Assembly (NCBI GenBank): GCA_945860085.1
Contig: CAMAPJ010000011.1
Location: 1 to 44,742, forward strand
Origin: Synechococcus sp. UW140
GTDB lineage: Bacteria; Cyanobacteriota; Cyanobacteriia; PCC-6307; Cyanobiaceae
Length of the DNA stretch: 44,742 nt
Direction of reading: 5' to 3'
Positions within the stretch are counted from its first letter, which is position 1, and each line of letters opens with the position of its first letter. Below the pieces are notes generated by a model. It saw only the letters and a program-made list of their open reading frames with translations, was not told where the DNA came from and made no database searches. Both the position numbers and the translations under genes were made by a program. Positions 27,040 through 35,755 of this stretch are shown here, one piece after another.

Positions 27040-29823
27040 TCAATTGGGCAGCGGTGCCAGGTTCACCGTGGTGCCATCGAGATCGGCGTAGGACTGGGGG
27101 TCACAGGTGAGCACGATCACCTGCAGCCCGCGGGCCACGGCCAGGGCCAGCATCTGCTGGAGCCGGGCGAGCCGCTGTGGATCGGCATAGGTGAAGGCAT
27201 CATCAAAGACCAACGGCAGGACGTCGTCGTGGCCGGCCTTGAGCACATCGGCCATCGACAGGCGCAGGGCGGTGCCGAGCTGTTCGCGCATGCCGCCACT
27301 GAGCTCGCTGAAGCTGAAGCGTTCCTGGCCCCGCTGCAGCTGCAGGGCGGAAAAGCCCGACTCGCTCTCGTAGCGCAACTGGCAGCTGGCCCCAGCCGGA
27401 AGCAGGGGCCGAAGATAGTGGTTGATCGAGCGGGCCAGCGGTTCGCTATAGCGGCTTGAGAGGTCGGCCTGGGCCGCCTTGAACAGATCGCGCAGCAACA
27501 GTTGGCCATCACAAAGCCGCTGCAGGGAGCCGTGATCGAGCTGGGCCTGCTCCAGGGTGGCCTGGGCCTGTTCCAGGGCTCCATGGGGATCACTGGCGCC
27601 GATCGTTTCGCAGCGTTGCCGGGCGGCGGCCTGGCTGGCGATTAGGTGCAACACCTCCGACTCGGCCTGCTGAATCTCGGCCGCCAGCTGGGGCAGGGCT
27701 TCGGCTCCCTGCCCGAGGCGACTGGTGGCCAGTTCCCCCTCCAGGGCGACCACCTGGGTTGCAGCACGGGCCACCTGGCTGTCCAGCTGCTGCAGGGCTG
27801 CGGCTAGGGCGGACTCGCCGCCGTGACGCTGGACCAGCTCCTCGGCGCGGGCTTGGGTCTGGCTGCGCTCGCCAGCCAGCTTGGCAAGGGTTTCGCTGCT
27901 GGCCGCCTGGCGCCGGCGGGCCGCCTCCAGCCGTTCGGCCAGCTCAGAGAGGGCGGCCTGGGCCTGGCGCAGCGGGGTGCTGGTGGCGGCGTAGCCCTGT
28001 TGCAGTTGGCGATGCAGCTGCTCGAGGGCCTCCAGTTCGCTGGGTAACTCGCCGCTCTGGAGCTGGGCCTGGCGCTGCTCCTGGAGGGGGGCCAGGTCCC
28101 GTTGGAGCTCTTGTAGGCGGGTGAGCACGGTGGATCGCTTGGCCGCATGGGTCTGGCGATCGCCTGGTGGCAGGCCGGCTCCCTGGGCACTCCCTAGGGA
28201 ACTGAGCTGCTGTTCCAAAGCCAGGCGTTGGCGGGCCAGGGTCTCGGCTTCGGTCAGGTTGCTGATCCCAAGGGCCTGGAGCGCTGCGGTCAGGGCCGTT
28301 TCACTTCCTTGGCGTTGCTGGCGCGCCTGGGCTAAAGCCTGGCCGCCACCGGGGCTAATGCGCAGCACCACGCCCCTGCCCACCTGCAGCTCCCTGGCTT
28401 CGCTGAGGCGCAGGTCTGCTCCTGGCTCTAGGGGCTGGCCCGCCAGCAGGACCACTTGGTCGGCCCGCAGCAGTTCCACCCCGGCGGCCATGGCCCCCAG
28501 GCGGGTTTCGGCATCACGCCGGGCCCGATCCAGGCCCTGGACAACCGCCAGGGCGGCCCCATCGATTGGCGGCAGGGCTGCCAGGTGGGCCATCAGGGTG
28601 GCCCTGGCCTGCTCCTGGCGTTCCAGCTGGGCCAGGTTGGCGTCGAGCCGGGCCAGGTCCGCTTGCAGCCGGGCCTGTTCGACTAGGCGCTGCAGCCATT
28701 GGCCCCGTTCGGTGATCGACTGGCGCTCGGCCTCAAGCCTGGTGCGCTGCTGGTCCTGTTCCACCCGCTGTTGCTCCAGCTGGGTCAGGTCGGCCGTGGC
28801 CCGATCGCGGGCGACCCCTAGGTCCTGGGCCTGCAGGCCCAGATGCTCCAGGCGGGCCGCCAGCTGGCGCAGGTCGGCCAGGTCGCTGCGCAGGGCTTGC
28901 TGGCGTAACTGCAGGGGTTCTCGTTGCTGCCGGGCCAGGGCCAGGGCCGCCTCCAGCCGGGTCTGTTCGGTGGCAGCCGCCTGCAGGCGGCGCTGGCGCT
29001 CCCGCAGCTGGGGCAGGCGCTGCTGCTGCAGCTTTTGCAGGCTGGCAGCGCTGCGGCCCAGCTCGTCGCTGGCCGCCCCGTAGTCGACGAGCTGGCGCTC
29101 AGCTTGTTGAACGGCTTGGCTAGCTGCCTCAAGGGCCTGCTGGGCGTTCCAGAGGGGCGAATGGCGGCGCAGGTTGCCACGGCCTGGGGTGAAGGTCTCC
29201 GCCAGCAGGGTCTCGAGGCGACTGGCCAGCTGCTGGTCCTGGGGCGATTGCATGGCGGTGCCGCCGCCGCGCTCCAATTGGCCCACTAGGGCCGTCAGGT
29301 CGTAGTGGGCGCCGCCCTGGGCCAGCAGGTCGTCGCCGGAGTGGCCCTGCATCACCCAGAGGTGGGCCCAGCGGCCGCGCAGCAGGCTGCCGGCCTGGCG
29401 ACTGCCCAGGGTTTCCTTCACCCCCAGCAGGCTCGCCAACTGCTCTTCCGCCTCGGGACCCTGCCAGTGCTGACCGCTGTCGCTGCGGAGCCGCACCTTG
29501 CCGGAGGCGCCACTGAAGCGCTTAACCAGGTTCCAGGCCTCGCCGCGGGCGGCAAAGGCCAGCTCCACCTGGGGCTGGCCCAGGTGCAGGCGGGATTGCA
29601 AGGCCTCGACGGGGAGGCCCGTGGCCGTGGCCCGTAGGAACAGGCAGCGGTGCAGGGCCTCCACCAGGGTGCTTTTGCCGGTCTCATTGGGGCCGCCGAT
29701 CAGGGTCAGGCCCGGGCTGAATTCCAGGGCCAGGTCGCCATGGACGCGGATGTTCTGCAGGCGGCAGGAGAGCAGGCGCATGGCAACAAGGGGCAACCGG
29801 GATGCTTCGGGGCTGGGCCCCAT
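27040..29823 (-). CDS. SMC/SbcC-like ATPase with long coiled coil
   Basis: Partner ATPase of a Rad50/Mre11-like pair, likely acting on DNA ends. Walker A is GGPNETGKS (residues 43-51). The ABC signature is LSGGMREQLGTALRLSMADV and Walker B is PLVFDDAFTYADPQRL, near the C-terminus. Between them lie about 700 residues of Gln/Leu/Ala-rich coiled coil. It is interrupted by a small beta-rich domain (VELLRADQVVLLAGQPLEPG and after) in place of a CxxC zinc hook; I see no such hook. This resembles the YhaN type more than classical SbcC. The start ATG shares one base with the upstream stop (TGATG), implying coupling; an internal ATG at 29781 (MRLLSCRLQNIRVHG) is also plausible. Confidence 0.85.
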   Translation of the reverse strand: MGPSPEASRLPLVAMRLLSCRLQNIRVHGDLALEFSPGLTLIGGPNETGKSTLVEALHRCLFLRATATGLPVEALQSRLHLGQPQVELAFAARGEAWNLVKRFSGASGKVRLRSDSGQHWQGPEAEEQLASLLGVKETLGSRQAGSLLRGRWAHLWVMQGHSGDDLLAQGGAHYDLTALVGQLERGGGTAMQSPQDQQLASRLETLLAETFTPGRGNLRRHSPLWNAQQALEAASQAVQQAERQLVDYGAASDELGRSAASLQKLQQQRLPQLRERQRRLQAAATEQTRLEAALALARQQREPLQLRQQALRSDLADLRQLAARLEHLGLQAQDLGVARDRATADLTQLEQQRVEQDQQRTRLEAERQSITERGQWLQRLVEQARLQADLARLDANLAQLERQEQARATLMAHLAALPPIDGAALAVVQGLDRARRDAETRLGAMAAGVELLRADQVVLLAGQPLEPGADLRLSEARELQVGRGVVLRISPGGGQALAQARQQRQGSETALTAALQALGISNLTEAETLARQRLALEQQLSSLGSAQGAGLPPGDRQTHAAKRSTVLTRLQELQRDLAPLQEQRQAQLQSGELPSELEALEQLHRQLQQGYAATSTPLRQAQAALSELAERLEAARRRQAASSETLAKLAGERSQTQARAEELVQRHGGESALAAALQQLDSQVARAATQVVALEGELATSRLGQGAEALPQLAAEIQQAESEVLHLIASQAAARQRCETIGASDPHGALEQAQATLEQAQLDHGSLQRLCDGQLLLRDLFKAAQADLSSRYSEPLARSINHYLRPLLPAGASCQLRYESESGFSALQLQRGQERFSFSELSGGMREQLGTALRLSMADVLKAGHDDVLPLVFDDAFTYADPQRLARLQQMLALAVARGLQVIVLTCDPQSYADLDGTTVNLAPLPN

Positions 29824-31211
29824 CAGGGAGTGGTGGCCAGGCGGAACAGTTCGCAGAGGGCGGCGCGGCTGATCGCGGCGGCGGCGTCATCGACCCCCTG
29901 TTCGCGGGCTAGGCGCGCCTGCAGCTCCTGGGCGACGCTGGCGATCAGGGGATCTGCGGGGCGCTGGGTGAGGGCGTCGAGCTCTTCGGCCTGGGGAGCC
30001 TGATCGCAGCCGCCCTTGAGTCGCAAGTCCAGCAGTTGCTGCTCCAGATCGGCCAGCAGGGCCGCGTAGCGGCGATGGGCCGCCAGGCTGAGGCTGCCTG
30101 AGATCTCCAGCCGCACTAGATCCTGGCCGACCCGGCCGCCGATCTGCTGCTTGAGCAGGGCCTCCAGACGCCCCAGATCAGCTGTTTCGCCCAGGCGCAC
30201 GGCCAGGTTGTGCCAGCCCAGCCGTCCCGTTGGCAGCGCTTTCACTTCGGGCGCCTGGCCCCGGCCCAGGTCCACCAGGAGCACCTGGCCCCGTTGGTTG
30301 GCTTCACCCTGGTCGTGGCGATCTGGCTCCGGGGTGCCGCAGTACCAGGCTTTGGCGCTGACCTGCTTGAGGTTGTGCCAGTCGCCCAGGGCGATGTAAT
30401 CGAGTTCTCCCTGGGGGAGGCGGGCCAGGTCGATGCGGTTGATGGCCCCGTCAGGCTCCTGAGCCCGGCTAGGTCCGTTGAAGGCGTTGGCGTTGGCGGA
30501 CCTGTCTGGGGACCCGTCTGGGGACCCCCACCCCTGATCGGCGCCGTAATCCCGCGCCGAAAATCCCTGCACGCCGCCATGGGCGATGACGAGCCGGGGC
30601 TTGTCTGGGGGCAGGCTGCTCCAATCCAGGCCCCGGATCCAGCTGGTGGGATCGCTGGCGTCGTGCTGGCGCAGTAGCGGGCAAGGCAACACCAGCAGCT
30701 GCTCTAGCTCCAGGGGCTGGCGTTGCAGCAGCAGCTGCAGATTGGGGGCCCGTTCGGCCTGGTGGCGCTGCCATTCAGGGCTGTCCCAGAGGCCGCCGGG
30801 GGCGCCGTGGTCGTGGTTGCCGGGGATCACGAGCACCGGCAGGGCCATGGCGCCAATCGCTTCGAGCACCTCCAGGGCGGTGCTGATCGCCACGGTGGTG
30901 GAATCGAACAGATCACCGGCCACCACCAGCGCGCTGGCGCCATGGCTGCGGGCGGCCGCGTCGATGCGAGCGAGGGCCCTCAGCCGTTCCTCCTGGAGCC
31001 GGAAGCGTTTCTGCGGATCGCTGACGAATTTGTAGGGCTTGCCGATCTGCCAGTCGGCGCTGTGCAGGATCCGCACCAGGCCCGGGGCTGGTGCGCCGCC
31101 ACTGGCCAGAGCGCCGGCGTCCAGAGCGCCGGAGTCCCGAACGCCGGGGGCCTGTGGGCCTGGGCTAGAGCCAGCCGTCAAGGGCGCCTTGGGGCTGGAT
31201 CGATCAGCCAT
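29823..31211 (-). CDS. DNA-repair type metallophosphoesterase (SbcD/Mre11-like)
   Basis: Calcineurin-like phosphoesterase expected to be the nuclease partner of the following ATPase. The motifs are in order: ILHSADWQIGKPY (motif I, Asp53), VVAGDLFDS, VIPGNHDHG, LVIAHGGVQGF, and YIALGDWHN. Motif I reads D-W-Q where Mre11 and SbcD have D-x-H, so one metal ligand position is Gln. The first 45 or so residues are a Pro/Ala/Gly-rich extension containing DSGAL-DAGAL repeats from a 15-bp tandem array; the conserved fold begins near residue 46. The gene overlaps DUF1499 upstream by 8 bases and the ATPase downstream by 1. The nuclease role is inferred from family and pairing. Confidence 0.85.
   Translation of the reverse strand: MADRSSPKAPLTAGSSPGPQAPGVRDSGALDAGALASGGAPAPGLVRILHSADWQIGKPYKFVSDPQKRFRLQEERLRALARIDAAARSHGASALVVAGDLFDSTTVAISTALEVLEAIGAMALPVLVIPGNHDHGAPGGLWDSPEWQRHQAERAPNLQLLLQRQPLELEQLLVLPCPLLRQHDASDPTSWIRGLDWSSLPPDKPRLVIAHGGVQGFSARDYGADQGWGSPDGSPDRSANANAFNGPSRAQEPDGAINRIDLARLPQGELDYIALGDWHNLKQVSAKAWYCGTPEPDRHDQGEANQRGQVLLVDLGRGQAPEVKALPTGRLGWHNLAVRLGETADLGRLEALLKQQIGGRVGQDLVRLEISGSLSLAAHRRYAALLADLEQQLLDLRLKGGCDQAPQAEELDALTQRPADPLIASVAQELQARLAREQGVDDAAAAISRAALCELFRLATTP
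31107..31151. repeat. 15-bp tandem repeat in the phosphoesterase N-terminus
   Basis: Three 15-bp units lie at 31107-31121, 31122-31136 and 31137-31151 (CAGAGCGCCGGCGTC, CAGAGCGCCGGAGTC, CCGAACGCCGGGGGC). In frame on the minus strand they give Gly/Ala/Asp pentapeptides. Confidence 0.8.
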
Positions 31212-31674
31212 GGCCTAGGGCCGCCCCGATCTGGTCGAGCCGCCGGCCATTGACGCCCAGGTCGGAGTCGCCCAGGCGCGAGATCGAGCGGGCCTGCAGG
31301 TGGCCGCCAGCCTGGTCGGCGTAGAGCTCCAGATCATCGACAAAGCCGAAGAGGCGGCTGCTGGCCGTGGCGTGGAGATAGGTGGCGGTCTGCTCCTGGA
31401 TCACCAGGCCGTCCTGCTCCCCCAGCCAGTGGCTGGCTGAGGCGAGGGCGGAGCTCGGGTCGGCCTCACTCCAACTGACGCGGGCGCAATGGGCGGGCGA
31501 TGGGCAGGCTGCCAGGGATCCGGCCTTCACGCCCAGATCAAGGGGAACCGGACCCTCTAGGTGGAACAGGGAGGCCTGGGCGCCGGCTGGAGCGAGCAAC
31601 AGCAGCAATGGCAGCAGCAAGGGGAGCAGTAAGGGCAGCAGGACTAGGCCCAGGAAACGACGCAGGGGCAGCAC
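31204..31674 (-). CDS. DUF1499 domain exported protein
   Basis: A 156-residue protein with a strongly hydrophobic signal peptide made almost wholly of Leu (LVLLPLLLPLLLPLLLLLAP), ending near AGAQA. The mature part matches DUF1499: ACPSPAHCARVSW near the N-terminus and ATASSRLFGFVDDLELYADQ towards the C-terminus, then ARSISRLGDSDLGVNGRRL. It is the first gene of the overlapping operon with the phosphoesterase and ATPase. Its stop lies 8 bases inside the phosphoesterase frame. An exported DUF1499 protein in front of a DNA-repair pair is unexpected and its role is unknown. Confidence 0.85.
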   Translation of the reverse strand: MLPLRRFLGLVLLPLLLPLLLPLLLLLAPAGAQASLFHLEGPVPLDLGVKAGSLAACPSPAHCARVSWSEADPSSALASASHWLGEQDGLVIQEQTATYLHATASSRLFGFVDDLELYADQAGGHLQARSISRLGDSDLGVNGRRLDQIGAALGHG

Positions 31675-31750
31675 AGGCGCTCAGACAACCATGGACTTGA
31701 CCGTACCTGGGTTGGCCTGTCCGATGCTGGGGCACCCCTGTGCGCCTGCC

Positions 31751-31966
31751 ATGGCTCTCGACCAGCTCAAGGCCTTTCTGGCTGTCGTTCAGGACGATCC
31801 GGCCCTGCGCCAGGCGATTTCAGCGGCGGCCACGGCCGATGACGTGGCCCAGATCGGCGCCGGCCTGGGCTTCAGCTTTTCCGGCGATGAGCTGCTGCGG
31901 CTCTCCGGCCAGCGGGTTGGACGGGTCACGGTGACCAAAAACGACCTGCCTGGCGAATACAACTGA
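31751..31966 (+). CDS. Nif11-like leader peptide family protein
   Basis: A 71-residue Nif11-domain peptide: MALDQLKAFLAVVQDDPALR, then ADDVAQIGAGLGFSFSGDEL. Many Nif11 proteins are leaders of modified peptides with a Gly-Gly cleavage site before a variable core. Here there is no clear GG site; the chain ends with VTVTKNDLPGEYN. It may therefore be a stand-alone regulator or an orphan precursor. No lanthipeptide synthetase, protease-transporter or other maturation gene lies nearby. I chose the ATG at 31751, where the Nif11 domain begins; the frame is open further upstream. It diverges from DUF1499 and converges with recQ. Confidence 0.85.
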   Translation: MALDQLKAFLAVVQDDPALRQAISAAATADDVAQIGAGLGFSFSGDELLRLSGQRVGRVTVTKNDLPGEYN

Positions 31967-32006
31967 GCGGTCCGGGGCTTGTGCTGCCGGGCCCAGCCGC
32001 CAGTCC

Positions 32007-33878
32007 CTACCCAGACCCCTCCGCCAGCAGCGCCAACACCGCCTCGCCGTAACTGGCCAACTTGGCCTTGCCGACGCCGGTCACCCCCGCCAGGCTCGCC
32101 AGGTCGAGGGGCCGGCGACTGGCCAGCTCGTTCAAGGTGCGGTCGTGGAAGACCACATAGGGGGGCACCCCCTGGCTGCGGGCTTGCTCGCGGCGCCACT
32201 CCTTGAGCGCCAGCAGCAGCTGGGGATCGGCCTCGTCGGCGCCCTCGCCACTTCCAGAACCAACCCGCCTGCCCGCCCCCGCAAACGGGCTGCTGCTGCC
32301 GTCCTGGGATCCCTTGCGCTGCTCGCGCCGGGGTAGGGGCAGGCGCAGCTCCAGGGTCACCTCGCCGCGTAGCAGCGGGCTGACCCGTTCGCGATCGCCA
32401 AAGCGCAGCCCACCCTGGTTGGCCGGATCGCTGACCAGCAGGCCCGTGGCCACTAGTTGGCGATACAGGCTGCGCCACTGGCCCCGGTCCAGGTCCTTGC
32501 CAATGCCATAGACGCTCAGCTCCTTGTGGCCCAGGCTGCGGATTTTTTCGCTGTTGGCGCCCAGCAGTACATCCACTAAGTGGGCGGCGCCGAAGCGGCT
32601 GCCGGTGCGATACACCGCCGAGAGGGCCTTGCGAGCCGCTTCGGTCACGTCCTGGGCGCGGTCCGGTTCGAGGCAGACATCGCAGTTGCCGCAGGGCTCA
32701 GCCAGGCTTTCGCCGAAGTGGCCCAGCAGCACCTGGCGGCGGCAGATGGAGGCTTCGGTGAAGCTGATTAGGGCATCGAGTTTGCCGTGTTCGATCGCCT
32801 TCTGGCTGGCTTCAGCGTCGGAGTCGTCGATGAAGCGGCGCAGCTGGGGCACATCGCCGGGCCCATGCACCATCCAGGCGACGGCGGCCAGGCCATCGCG
32901 GCCGGCCCGGCCCGTTTCTTGGTAGTAAGCCTCCAGGCTCTTGGGTAGATCCACATGGGCCACAAAGCGCACATCCGGTTTGTCGATGCCCATGCCGAAG
33001 GCGATCGTGGCCACCACGATCACGCCACTGTCGCGGCGAAAGCGCTCCAACACCGTCGAGCGCCGCTGGGGATCAAGGCCGGCGTGATAGGCCAGGGCGT
33101 CAAAGCCGGCCGCAGCCAGCTCCTGGGCCAGGCGATCGACCCGCTGGCGCGAGCGGGCGTAGACGATGCCGGCCTCCCCTTTGCGGGGCGCCAGAAACTC
33201 CTGCAACTGGGCTCCCGGGCCCTCCTTCTCCCGCACCAGATAGGTGATGTTGGGCCGATCGAAGCTGGCCAGGAACACCCGGTCGTCTTGCAACCGCAGC
33301 CGCAGGCGGATGTCCTCGCGGGTGCGGTCATCGGCCGTGGCGGTGAGGGCTAGGCGCGGGATGGAGCGGAAGCGCTCGGCCAGCACGGCTAGCTGCAGAT
33401 ACTCCGGCCGGAAATCGTGGCCCCATTGGGAGACGCAATGGGCCTCATCAATGGCGAATAGGGCAATCGGCAGCTCGGCCAGGCGATCGAGGCAGTCGCC
33501 TGCCAGTAGCCGCTCCGGCGAGAGATAGACCAGGTCCAGCTCCCCGGCCCGTAGGGCCCGCCAGGCGGCCTGGGCCTGCTCCGGTCCCTGGGCTGAATGC
33601 AGGGCGGCGGCGCGCACGCCGGCCTGGCGCAGGGCAGCCACCTGGTCGTCCATCAGGGCGATCAAAGGCGAGATCACCACGCCGGTGCCGGGGCGACAGA
33701 GGGCGGGAATCTGATAACAGAGCGACTTGCCGCCACCGGTGGGCATCAGCACTAACGCTGAGCCACCGCCGACCACATGGCTAACGATCTCTGCCTGGGG
33801 ACCCCGAAAGGCGCCATAGCCGAAAACCTCGGAGAGCACCTGCAGGGGCTCAGGGGCCAGGGGATGGGCCGTTGACAT
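32007..33878 (-). CDS. recQ: ATP-dependent DNA helicase RecQ
   Basis: 3'-5' DNA helicase for recombination and fork repair. It has 623 residues. Walker A is MPTGGGKS (Lys51), and motif II is the DEAH box in FAIDEAHCVSQWGHDFRPEY, which also contains the RecQ aromatic loop. Helicase motif VI is QETGRAGRDG. The RecQ-C zinc site has its four Cys in SICRRQVLLGHFG to EPCGNCDVC, followed by a winged helix. A Gly/Ser/Arg-rich linker precedes a C-terminal HRDC domain (LKEWRREQARSQGVPPYVVF). It lies next to, but opposite in direction to, the Nif11 gene, and downstream of a repeat region that may hold its promoter. Confidence 0.97.
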   Translation of the reverse strand: MSTAHPLAPEPLQVLSEVFGYGAFRGPQAEIVSHVVGGGSALVLMPTGGGKSLCYQIPALCRPGTGVVISPLIALMDDQVAALRQAGVRAAALHSAQGPEQAQAAWRALRAGELDLVYLSPERLLAGDCLDRLAELPIALFAIDEAHCVSQWGHDFRPEYLQLAVLAERFRSIPRLALTATADDRTREDIRLRLRLQDDRVFLASFDRPNITYLVREKEGPGAQLQEFLAPRKGEAGIVYARSRQRVDRLAQELAAAGFDALAYHAGLDPQRRSTVLERFRRDSGVIVVATIAFGMGIDKPDVRFVAHVDLPKSLEAYYQETGRAGRDGLAAVAWMVHGPGDVPQLRRFIDDSDAEASQKAIEHGKLDALISFTEASICRRQVLLGHFGESLAEPCGNCDVCLEPDRAQDVTEAARKALSAVYRTGSRFGAAHLVDVLLGANSEKIRSLGHKELSVYGIGKDLDRGQWRSLYRQLVATGLLVSDPANQGGLRFGDRERVSPLLRGEVTLELRLPLPRREQRKGSQDGSSSPFAGAGRRVGSGSGEGADEADPQLLLALKEWRREQARSQGVPPYVVFHDRTLNELASRRPLDLASLAGVTGVGKAKLASYGEAVLALLAEGSG

Positions 33879-33959
33879 CGGGAGCTGGTTGGGCGGGGGA
33901 GGGGGGTGACCGTTGGCCGCACGCTGGGGGAGTGGGCTGGGGCCGGGTCGGGCGGACCG

Positions 33960-34016
33960 GATCGCGTTGATCTGATCGCTTTGATCAGGACGAGTTGATC
34001 TGATCGCGTTGATCAG
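33960..34016. repeat. Paired palindromes upstream of recQ
   Basis: CTGATC-N5-GATCAG occurs twice, at 33972-33988 and 34000-34016, 28 bases apart. Both lie within a near-identical longer repeat beginning TTGATCTGATCGC (33967 and 33995). A partial third unit (GATCGCGTTGATCT) starts at 33960. The block sits between the antiporter stop and the recQ start, both minus strand. It could be a paired operator for recQ or hairpins ending the antiporter transcript. Confidence 0.6.
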
Positions 34017-34053
34017 CTGGCGGTCTTGGTCTTGGCTGGAGGGTTCCCCTGCT

Positions 34054-35421
34054 TCAGGCGAGCTGGTCGAGTGGGCAATCCAGCTTGAGTTTTTTGACGA
34101 TGTGGGGCATGGAGATGCCCTGGATTAAGAGGTTTAATACCACGATTGAGAAAATCATGCCCTCGCAATTTTCCAGGAGTTGATGGGCAATCACCGGATC
34201 AATTCCAGTGATTTTCGGGATGTATTCAGCGCCTTCAAAGCCAAGGGCGAGGGGTACGGCTCCCCGCAACCCACACCAGGACAGCAACAGGTTTTCCTTG
34301 GCCGTGAATGGCGACAGGGGTGAAAGGATCAGCAGGCTCAGGGGACGGGCCACAAACATCAGTATCAAGCTGGCCATAAAAGCTATCGGCAACACCGAAA
34401 GCACCATCGATGGCGTGGAGATCAGGCCAAAAATGAAGAAGATGGAGATCTCCGTCATTTCATTGAATGGCAGCATGATCTCGCTTACGGACTCGGCTGA
34501 TACAAGATTGTTGGTGTATTTATTGTTGCCGAGGAACATCCCTGTTACAAAGGCAGAGATGAAGCCAGCCTGACCAGCCAGGGAGCCAACTCCGTAGGCC
34601 ATCAGGGCGAGGGACAGGCCCAGCATCAGCACCTGGGAGCGATCGGTCACAAGTTTTTCAATGCTGATCTTGGAGAAATAGCCCATGCCAAGACCGACAA
34701 TCAGGCCGATCACGAGCCGGCCGGCTAGGGCGATGATTTCCGTTCGCAGGATGATGCCATGGCCATGGGTGATATTGCTGGCCATGATGCTAATCACAAC
34801 TGTCAGGGCAAGAACGGCAATTGAGCAGTTCAAGGCTGATTCAAACTCTAGAATGTTGCCAAGTTTCTTCGGGATCGAGCGGCCTGAGGCTTCGAGCACT
34901 CCTTCAATCGCGGCGGAATCGGTCGACGCCATCGAGACCCCCACTAGCAGCGCAACCGGAAAGCCAAGTTGGGAAAAACCAAAATCAATCTGCCCCATCG
35001 TGTCCGATGCAATGAACCAGATACCGGCAGCCAGGATCAAGGCCGTAAGAAGCGATCCGGCAACGGCTAGCCAGATGCCAAAGGAGAGAACGCCGCGAAT
35101 TGCCTTGACATTGGTTTTAAGTCCTGCATAAAATAGGATCATGGCCAGGCTGACCGTGTGCAGGGAGTTGATGAAGCCCAGGTCAAAGACTGTGTACTTG
35201 ATATTAATGGAGAGGCCAAGCAGCAGGATGCCAAGGATGGCTGGAATCCCCAGTTTTGCGGAGATCCGGCTGATGGCTAGGGTTCCGAAAAAGGCCAGGC
35301 CGATCACCAGCAGAATGGCTGGAAAAGGGAGAATATCGGTGACCTTCTCCGCTACAGCCTGGGCGCCAAGGGAGCTTGCTTCAGGCGGGGATTGGGCCGC
35401 TGCAGCGAGAAGAGACAACAT
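34054..35421 (-). CDS. CPA1-type cation/proton antiporter
   Basis: Inner-membrane monovalent cation/H+ exchanger of the NhaP/CPA1 kind, 455 residues with about 12 membrane helices. Recognisable parts are ILLLGLSINIKYTVFDLGFI, LAMILFYAGLKTNVKAI, the ion-binding region SMASTDSAAIEGVLE, the FEFE-like ESALNCSIAV stretch, and the C-terminal WCGLRGAVPLALGFEG. No TrkA_C domain follows the membrane part. It is clearly more AT-rich than the genes around it, which could mean recent transfer or simply membrane-protein codon use. Whether it moves Na+ or K+ cannot be told. Confidence 0.9.
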   Translation of the reverse strand: MLSLLAAAAQSPPEASSLGAQAVAEKVTDILPFPAILLVIGLAFFGTLAISRISAKLGIPAILGILLLGLSINIKYTVFDLGFINSLHTVSLAMILFYAGLKTNVKAIRGVLSFGIWLAVAGSLLTALILAAGIWFIASDTMGQIDFGFSQLGFPVALLVGVSMASTDSAAIEGVLEASGRSIPKKLGNILEFESALNCSIAVLALTVVISIMASNITHGHGIILRTEIIALAGRLVIGLIVGLGMGYFSKISIEKLVTDRSQVLMLGLSLALMAYGVGSLAGQAGFISAFVTGMFLGNNKYTNNLVSAESVSEIMLPFNEMTEISIFFIFGLISTPSMVLSVLPIAFMASLILMFVARPLSLLILSPLSPFTAKENLLLSWCGLRGAVPLALGFEGAEYIPKITGIDPVIAHQLLENCEGMIFSIVVLNLLIQGISMPHIVKKLKLDCPLDQLA

Positions 35422-35755
35422 GGGGAAACCGTTTATCGCGGGGCGATCCTAATCGATTGCCCCGCAATTTTGGCTTGGCTGATCAATATTGTCGCCTTGA
35501 TTTTGGGCGATTGAACAGCAGTGACCACTCCTTTGCCGGTGCTGATCGCCGCCACTAGGCGCTGGCAGTTTGCCCTGGGCAAGCCGGATCAAGGTCCATG
35601 GTTTGAGACCCCAGGACTGCTGTTGAACATCATCCCGGCGTTGGGAGTCAGCCAGGCAAATTGCCGGCTTGATGTGTTGCGTTGTTAGGGGGATTCAATG
35701 CAGAGAGATGCTTTTAAATTGTTGGCGGGCAGGCTGCGATTGGCGCCCGTAGCAA
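35422..35755. other. Intergenic region with one short frame
   Basis: About 330 bases between the 5' end of the antiporter gene and the 3' end of the aldolase gene. It contains AT-rich stretches that could hold the antiporter promoter and one short plus-strand frame (35521-35688). I see no RNA gene. Confidence 0.5.
35521..35688 (+). CDS. Possible small ORF or gene remnant
   Basis: GTG to TAG, 55 codons, beginning MTTPLPVLIAATRRWQFALG and containing GPWFETPGLLLNIIPALGV. It has ordinary amino-acid composition but no recognised domain and no ribosome-binding site. It may be the leftover of a longer gene or chance. Confidence 0.25.
   Translation: MTTPLPVLIAATRRWQFALGKPDQGPWFETPGLLLNIIPALGVSQANCRLDVLRC

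Noticed and set aside
31751-31966. A RiPP biosynthetic cluster around the Nif11 peptide
   Set aside because: No synthetase, protease, transporter or cyclase gene is nearby; the neighbours are DUF1499 and recQ.
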